From Mesorhizobium sp. DCY119 (GTDB lineage Bacteria > Pseudomonadota > Alphaproteobacteria > Rhizobiales > Rhizobiaceae): 64,000 nucleotides of DNA. Below, piece by piece: positions 59,541 through 64,000 of this stretch. The position numbers were made by a program, and so were the translations under genes. Position 1 is the stretch's first letter; the number at the start of each line of letters is the position of its first letter. Location: assembly GCF_003590645.1 (NCBI RefSeq), contig NZ_CP031834.1, forward strand, positions 1,860,501 to 1,924,500, in the 5' to 3' direction. The notes under the pieces were generated by a model. It was not told where the DNA came from, did not search any database, and saw nothing but the letters and a program-made list of their open reading frames with translations.

Positions 59541-61007
59541 TCACACCTTGTGAAAATTCATCGCGTGGATCTCGGTGAACTCGGCCAGGCCGAGTTCCGA
59601 GTTTTCGGTGCCGATGCCGCTCTGCTTGATGCCGCCGAACGGCATGTGCCGACGGCCGAGGCGCGACTGAGCGTTCTTGTTGATGAAGGTCATGCCGGCC
59701 TCAAGCCGCCGCGCGAAGGCTGCGCCGCGATCGAAATTCGACGTCCACACCGAAGAGCCGAGGCCGTAGTCGGTGCCATTGGCCAGTTCCACCACCGCGT
59801 CCTCGTCCATGTAGCGCATGACCGGCAGGACCGGTCCGAACTGCTCGCAGGTGACAATGTCGAAATCGGGGCCGGGGTCCTTGACCAGCGCGGGGCGCAA
59901 ATAGTTGCCTTCGTCCCAGGTTTCAGGGGAGACGGGCGTGCCAAGCTCGATCAGTTCGCCGCCCGCGTCCCGCGTCTTCTGGATGAGGCCCTTGAGGTAG
60001 CTCAGTTGAGCCCCATTGTTGATCGGGCCGAAGGTTGTCTCGGGATGCAGCGGGTGACCGATGCGCACCTTGTCGAGATGAGCGGCGAGCTTGTCGAAGA
60101 ACGCGTCATAGATCGAAGCCGGCACATAGAGCCGCTTGATCGCGAAGCAGAACTGGCCCGACCGGTGGAATGCGCCGGCGGCAAGCGTCGGGATCTGCCC
60201 GTCCAGGTCGAAATCGTCGAGCACGATTGCCGCGTCGTTGCCGCCGAGTTCGAACTGCACGTTCTTCAGCGTGTCGGCCGCGGTCTTCATGATGGCCTTG
60301 GCGGCGACGCCGCCACCGGTGAAGGACACCAGGCGAACTTTGGGATGGGCGGCCAATGCCGCACCCGTTTCCGCGCCACCGTGCACCACATTGATGACGC
60401 CCTCGGGGAAGAGTGGCGCGAGTTTTTCCATCAGCAGCGCGATACCTGCCGGCGCGGTTGGCGGCGTCTTGATGACCAGCGTGTCACCGGCAACCAATGC
60501 CGGCGCGAATTTGCGGATCAGCAGCACGATCGGCGCGTTCCATGGCACGATCGCCGCCACCACGCCGATGGGCTTGTGCTCGATGCGCACGATCGAGGCC
60601 TCGTCCTCAATGATCCTGGGCTCAAGCGCGATCCTGGCGGCCTCGACATTGTCGCGGGATGCGAAAGCGGCGCCTCGGAACTCCATGGTGATCTCTGCCG
60701 GCAGCATACCGGTTTCGCGGACCACAACGCCGACGAGACCGTCGAGGCCTTTGTCGGCCTCGGCCTCGATCAGGTCAGCGGCGCGCAGCACGGCTTCCGC
60801 GCGCTTCTCGACCGACACCTCGGACCAAATCTTGAGGGCGGCATGTGCTGCATTCACCGCGCGATCGACCGCGCCTGCGTCGGCGACGGCAACGGTTGCC
60901 ACGATGTCGGCGGTGCGGCCCGGATCACGGACTTCGAAGCGCTCAGCGCTGCCTTCCCATTTACCGGCGATGAAGTTGTCGATGGTGAGGGTTTTCGTAG
61001 AGGTCAT
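59541..61007 (-). CDS. Aldehyde dehydrogenase, paralogue 1
   Basis: A 488-residue NAD(P)-dependent aldehyde dehydrogenase. FELGGNDAAIVLDD holds the general-base Glu, SGQFCFAIKRLYVP the catalytic Cys, and PFGGIKQSGIGTENSELGLAEFTEIHAMNFHK the C terminus. GAGG lies before ATG 61007; the longer frame upstream overlaps the next gene. It is very similar in layout and sequence to the neighbouring aldehyde dehydrogenase, pointing to duplication. Confidence 0.9.
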   Translation of the reverse strand: MTSTKTLTIDNFIAGKWEGSAERFEVRDPGRTADIVATVAVADAGAVDRAVNAAHAALKIWSEVSVEKRAEAVLRAADLIEAEADKGLDGLVGVVVRETGMLPAEITMEFRGAAFASRDNVEAARIALEPRIIEDEASIVRIEHKPIGVVAAIVPWNAPIVLLIRKFAPALVAGDTLVIKTPPTAPAGIALLMEKLAPLFPEGVINVVHGGAETGAALAAHPKVRLVSFTGGGVAAKAIMKTAADTLKNVQFELGGNDAAIVLDDFDLDGQIPTLAAGAFHRSGQFCFAIKRLYVPASIYDAFFDKLAAHLDKVRIGHPLHPETTFGPINNGAQLSYLKGLIQKTRDAGGELIELGTPVSPETWDEGNYLRPALVKDPGPDFDIVTCEQFGPVLPVMRYMDEDAVVELANGTDYGLGSSVWTSNFDRGAAFARRLEAGMTFINKNAQSRLGRRHMPFGGIKQSGIGTENSELGLAEFTEIHAMNFHKV

Positions 61008-61017
61008 GGCGCAGTCC

Positions 61018-62469
61018 TCACTTATGGTAGTTGAGGGCGTGGTATTCGACATATTCGCGAAGCCCGATGGGCGAGCTTTCGCGTCCGATGCCGCTCTGCT
61101 TCACGCCGCCGAAGGGGATGTTCTTCTGGCCGAGCCGCGAGGTACCGACATTGTTGATGAAGGTCATGCCGGCTTCGATGCGACGTGCGATCTTCAGCGC
61201 TTCGTCGAAATCGCGCGTCCACAGGCTTGAGCCGAGACCCAGTTCGCCTGCGTTCACGCTTTCGATGACCTCGTCGAGGGAATCGTATTTCACCACCGGC
61301 AGGATCGGGCCGAACTGCTCGATCTGGACCAGTTCCGCATCCATGGCGATGTCGGAGACGATCGCCGGCCGCATGTAATAGCCATTGTCCCAGCTTGCTG
61401 GATCGGCAACGGTGCCGAGTTCCCGAACCGTCGCACCGCTGGCGCGCGTGCGTTCGAGCAGGCCCTTGAGGAAGTCGAACTGGCCGCGGTTGTTGATCGG
61501 TCCGAAATTGACGCCCTGATCGAGCGGATGGCCGATGCGGAACTTGTCGGTTTCGGCCTCAAGGCGCGCAACGACATCCGCATAGGCCTCAGATGGAACG
61601 TAGACGCGCTTCACGGCGAAGCAGAACTGGCCCGAGCGGCGGAACGCCCCGCCGAGAATCTTGGGAATGGCGTCGTCGAAATTTGCGTCGGGCAGCAGGA
61701 TGGACGGATCGTTGCCGCCCAGCTCGAACTGCACGCCCTTGAGGCCATCCGCAGCCGCTTTCATGATCTGCCGGGCAACGGCTCCACCGCCGGTGAAGGA
61801 AACCTTGCGCACCAGCGGATGGACGGAGAGTGCATGTCCGACATCGCCGCCGCCATGCACGACATTGATCACGCCGGCAGGGAAGAGCGCGGCCATTTTC
61901 TTGAGCAGCAGGGTCAGGCCGATGGGAGCCGTCGGCGCGGGCTTGATCACGACCGTGTTGCCGCAGACCAGTGCCGGCGCAACCTTGCGCATGGTCAGGA
62001 TAATGGGCGCATTCCAGGGAACGATGTCGGCGATGACGCCGATGGGACGCTTCTCGACGCTGACCCAGCTTTCGGCATCCGACACTTCCATGGGCTTGAG
62101 AAATTCTTCACCCGCCTCGGCATTGTCGCGCACGATATTCGCCGCCATGCCGATCTCGGCCTTGTTGGTGCCGACCAGCATGCCGGATTCGCGCGCCATG
62201 ATCTCGACGACCGCGTTGGCCTCGGCGTCAAGCAGGTCGGCGGCGGTGCGCAGTAGTGCTGCGCGTTCCTCGTAGCTCGTCTTCTTCCAGCTCTGGAAGG
62301 CCTCGTGCGCGGCGCGAACGGCTGCGTCGACGGTCGCCGCATCGCCCTGCGCGATCAGGCCGACGACATCGGTGAGCCGTCCCGGGTCGCGCAGTTCGGC
62401 ATAGGAGGACGAGGGCACATCCTTGTTGCCGATCAGGTGGTCGAGGGTGATTGGGGAGGAAGTCTGCAT
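61018..62469 (-). CDS. Aldehyde dehydrogenase, paralogue 2
   Basis: A 483-residue aldehyde dehydrogenase, the tandem paralogue of the previous one: FELGGNDPSILLPD, SGQFCFAVKRVYVP, PFGGVKQSGIGRESSPIGLREYVEYHALNYHK. I give ATG 62469; an ATG seven codons earlier (62490) overlaps the stop of the aldo/keto reductase and is also possible. The longer open frame upstream is antisense-like reading through the reductase gene. Confidence 0.9.
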   Translation of the reverse strand: MQTSSPITLDHLIGNKDVPSSSYAELRDPGRLTDVVGLIAQGDAATVDAAVRAAHEAFQSWKKTSYEERAALLRTAADLLDAEANAVVEIMARESGMLVGTNKAEIGMAANIVRDNAEAGEEFLKPMEVSDAESWVSVEKRPIGVIADIVPWNAPIILTMRKVAPALVCGNTVVIKPAPTAPIGLTLLLKKMAALFPAGVINVVHGGGDVGHALSVHPLVRKVSFTGGGAVARQIMKAAADGLKGVQFELGGNDPSILLPDANFDDAIPKILGGAFRRSGQFCFAVKRVYVPSEAYADVVARLEAETDKFRIGHPLDQGVNFGPINNRGQFDFLKGLLERTRASGATVRELGTVADPASWDNGYYMRPAIVSDIAMDAELVQIEQFGPILPVVKYDSLDEVIESVNAGELGLGSSLWTRDFDEALKIARRIEAGMTFINNVGTSRLGQKNIPFGGVKQSGIGRESSPIGLREYVEYHALNYHK

Positions 62470-62489
62470 GGTCGTCTCGTCCTTCGCCA

Positions 62490-63455
62490 TCAGTCGATGG
62501 TGCGTTCGATTTCGTAGGTCGGGAGCGGGGAGAGGTCGGAAATCCTCTGCCGCAGTTCCGGGGTCATGGCAAAATTCACCGCCTCGACATAGTTGCCGAC
62601 CTGCTCGACGCTTTCGGCGCCGATAATGGGAACGGTGACGGCCGGGTGCGAGGCAGCCCAGGCGACCGCCAGCATGGCGGGATCGACCCTCACCTCGTCG
62701 GCGATGGCGCAGAATTCGGCCGCGATCTCGAAATTGCGCTGGTCCTCGTAGCGCTTGAGATAGCGGGCTTCTGCAAGCCGGCCGCTGCGCTGGCCAGACG
62801 TATTGGCGTTCGCGCGGGTCAAAAGGCCGGAGGCGAGGGGCGAGAAGACCATGACCGAGAGGCCCACGGCCTGTGCCAGGGGAAACAACTCGAACTCGGC
62901 CTGGCGCTTCACCAGATTGTACATCGGCTGCACGACATCGAACCGCGCCAGCGCCTCGCGCCGGGAGATGCCGATAGCGTCGGCGATGCGCCACGCCGCC
63001 CAGTTGGAAACGCCGGCATAGATGATCTTGCCCTGGCGCTGCAGGTCGTCGAAGGCGCGCAGCGTCTCTTCGGGCGGGGTGTAGGGATCATAGTGGTGAG
63101 CGAAATAGACATCGATGCGGTCGGTCTTCAGCCGGCGCAGGCTGTTTTCGACCTCCTGCATGATATGACGCCGCGACAGGCCGGACCCGTTGGTGTCCTG
63201 CGACATCGGCCGGCAGACCTTGGTGGTGATGACCACGTGGTCGCGGTCGGAGCCTAGCAGATCGCCGAGAATGGCCTCTGCCTTGCCGCCGCCGGCATAG
63301 GAGTTCGCGCAATCGAAGAAGTTGATGCCCAGTTCCCGGCAGTGGTCGTACATCGCCCTGGCCGTGGATGCGTCGCTGTAGGAGCCGAACGACATCGTGC
63401 CGAAGCAGATGTTCGAGACGCGCGTACCGGTGCGGCCCAACTGAACGTATTGCAA
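62490..63455 (-). CDS. Aldo/keto reductase
   Basis: A 321-residue aldo/keto reductase. N-terminal LQYVQLGRTGTRVSNICFGTMSFG is the family start. Catalytic residues appear as NFFDCANSYAGGGKAE (Asp, Tyr), VITTKVCRP (Lys) and DVYFAHHYDPYTP (His). I set the start at TTG 63455 because GGAGG lies eight bases upstream and the family begins there; the ATG-started frame adds 22 non-conserved residues. It heads the operon with two aldehyde dehydrogenases and an SDR, suggesting breakdown of a sugar or polyol through aldehyde intermediates. Confidence 0.88.
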   Translation of the reverse strand: MQYVQLGRTGTRVSNICFGTMSFGSYSDASTARAMYDHCRELGINFFDCANSYAGGGKAEAILGDLLGSDRDHVVITTKVCRPMSQDTNGSGLSRRHIMQEVENSLRRLKTDRIDVYFAHHYDPYTPPEETLRAFDDLQRQGKIIYAGVSNWAAWRIADAIGISRREALARFDVVQPMYNLVKRQAEFELFPLAQAVGLSVMVFSPLASGLLTRANANTSGQRSGRLAEARYLKRYEDQRNFEIAAEFCAIADEVRVDPAMLAVAWAASHPAVTVPIIGAESVEQVGNYVEAVNFAMTPELRQRISDLSPLPTYEIERTID

Positions 63456-63545
63456 GCTCTTCTCCTCCCGCCGGCCATGCGCAGGCGACGACGGCATCGC
63501 ATGCGAAACCCTATAAGTCAATAATATATGTTTTTATACTTTACG

Positions 63546-64000
63546 TCACCGGAGCTTGAAATCGATGCGCACCCGGTCGCCTCGATAGGTGCCGTCGGCG
63601 ACGAGAACCAGCTCTCCGTTGCTGTCCACCGCACAGCGCTCCACCCGTGCCACCGGGTTGCTGATGGGGATGTCGAGCTTCTCGGAGATATAGAGATCCG
63701 CACTGTCGATAGTGAGCGTCTGGGTGGCGTCGGTGATGACCAGCCCGGGCACGTCGGCAACGAGCCTCAGGGCTGTCTTGGTGCTGTAGTCGTCCTCGGG
63801 AATCTGGGATGCAATGCGCTCGGCGACATAAACATCGGCGAGCAGGAAGGCTTCGCCGTCGCGCGTGTGGCGGCGCTGGAGATGCCGGTAGGCAGGCGCC
63901 GGCTTGCCGATCTTGAAACTGCGCGCCGGCAGGGAAACATTACGCTCGTCGGACAGCACTTCGATTTTGGCATTCTCGCGTGCAAGCAGCATGCCGCTCC
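63546..64000 (-). CDS. GntR-family regulator (UTRA domain), 5' partial
   Basis: The C-terminal 151 residues of a HutC-type GntR regulator; the frame is open to the window edge, so the HTH lies beyond 64000. The visible part is the UTRA ligand domain: RHLQRRHTRDGEAFLLADVYVAERIASQI, TLTIDSADLYISEKLDIPISNPVARVERCAVDSNGELVLVADGTYRGDRVRIDF. It precedes the aldo/keto reductase gene on the same strand with a 90-base AT-rich gap, so it likely controls that operon. Confidence 0.88.
   Translation of the reverse strand, partial: SGMLLARENAKIEVLSDERNVSLPARSFKIGKPAPAYRHLQRRHTRDGEAFLLADVYVAERIASQIPEDDYSTKTALRLVADVPGLVITDATQTLTIDSADLYISEKLDIPISNPVARVERCAVDSNGELVLVADGTYRGDRVRIDFKLR

Noticed and set aside
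59550-61034. 494-codon plus-strand frame opposite aldehyde dehydrogenase 1
   Set aside because: Antisense shadow of a gene with clear catalytic motifs; no independent evidence.
63513-63522. ATAAGTCAAT near the GntR-controlled operon matches part of the phn LysR region
   Set aside because: Only ten AT-rich bases, different regulator family and unrelated operon; probably coincidence.
1-64000. tRNA, rRNA, CRISPR arrays and known riboswitches
   Set aside because: None recognised on either strand by reading; a covariance-model scan would be needed to exclude divergent small RNAs.

Overview
The window is high-GC alphaproteobacterial DNA, most likely from a Hyphomicrobiales/Phyllobacteriaceae-type soil bacterium. 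This is inferred from the mix of Liv, TRAP and phosphonate (Phn) transport genes, the gene styles, and a rhizobial-type inverted-repeat element. I saw no rRNA, tRNA or CRISPR array. Most of the window is catabolic operons; about 10 kb near the left end is mobile or accessory DNA.

Layout. (1) 1-1746: the end of a branched-chain-type ABC operon (LivH-like partial, LivM-like). (2) 1747-12726: an accessory block. It holds a degenerate Tn7/Tn5053-like transposition module (tnsB-like gene broken by an in-frame TAG, tnsC/tniB-like ATPase, tniQ-like gene, and a divergent 135-aa protein), then an IS66-family element with exact 8-bp target duplications (7529-10044) and a frameshifted tnpC, then a lower-GC pair for surface O-acyl modification (acyltransferase 3 and a SASA/SGNH-type esterase). 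(3) 12727-21192: a polyol or glycerol-phosphate-like catabolic operon (FGGY kinase, two FAD oxidoreductases, TRAP transporter) facing a DeoR regulator, with three operator-like repeats between them. (4) 21317-35165: a complete soluble di-iron monooxygenase (propane 2-monooxygenase-like, prmABCD) operon with amidohydrolase, MIP18/DUF59 protein, dedicated GroEL and alcohol dehydrogenase, ended by a terminator and followed by a convergent sigma-54 activator. A matching -24/-12 promoter and two TGTAA/TTACA palindromes lie upstream of prmA. Divergent from prmA is a compact four-gene operon (helical protein, coiled-coil protein, WD40-like propeller, 58-aa protein) whose function I cannot name. (5) 35250-36509: three small unknown genes. 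(6) 36658-41241: a PaoABC-type molybdenum aldehyde oxidoreductase and a TetR regulator with a perfect palindromic operator. (7) 41258-54620: a 2-aminoethylphosphonate pathway. AEP is imported by PhnS/T/UV, deaminated by PhnW, oxidised by PhnY and hydrolysed by PhnA to acetate and phosphate. A PbfD-like amine oxidase, an EamA transporter, a Na/Pi cotransporter with PhoU domain and a LysR regulator accompany it. (8) 54672-58624: small genes (GNAT, RcnB-like, tiny membrane proteins), a methyltransferase and an alpha/beta-hydrolase-LuxR fusion. (9) 58759-64000: a minus-strand catabolic operon (aldo/keto reductase, two tandem aldehyde dehydrogenases, SDR) beside a GntR/UTRA regulator cut by the window edge.

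The parts most worth follow-up are the four-gene module next to the monooxygenase, the two-piece tnsB, the shared promoter motif in the phosphonate locus, and the acyltransferase/esterase pair that share an N-terminal segment.
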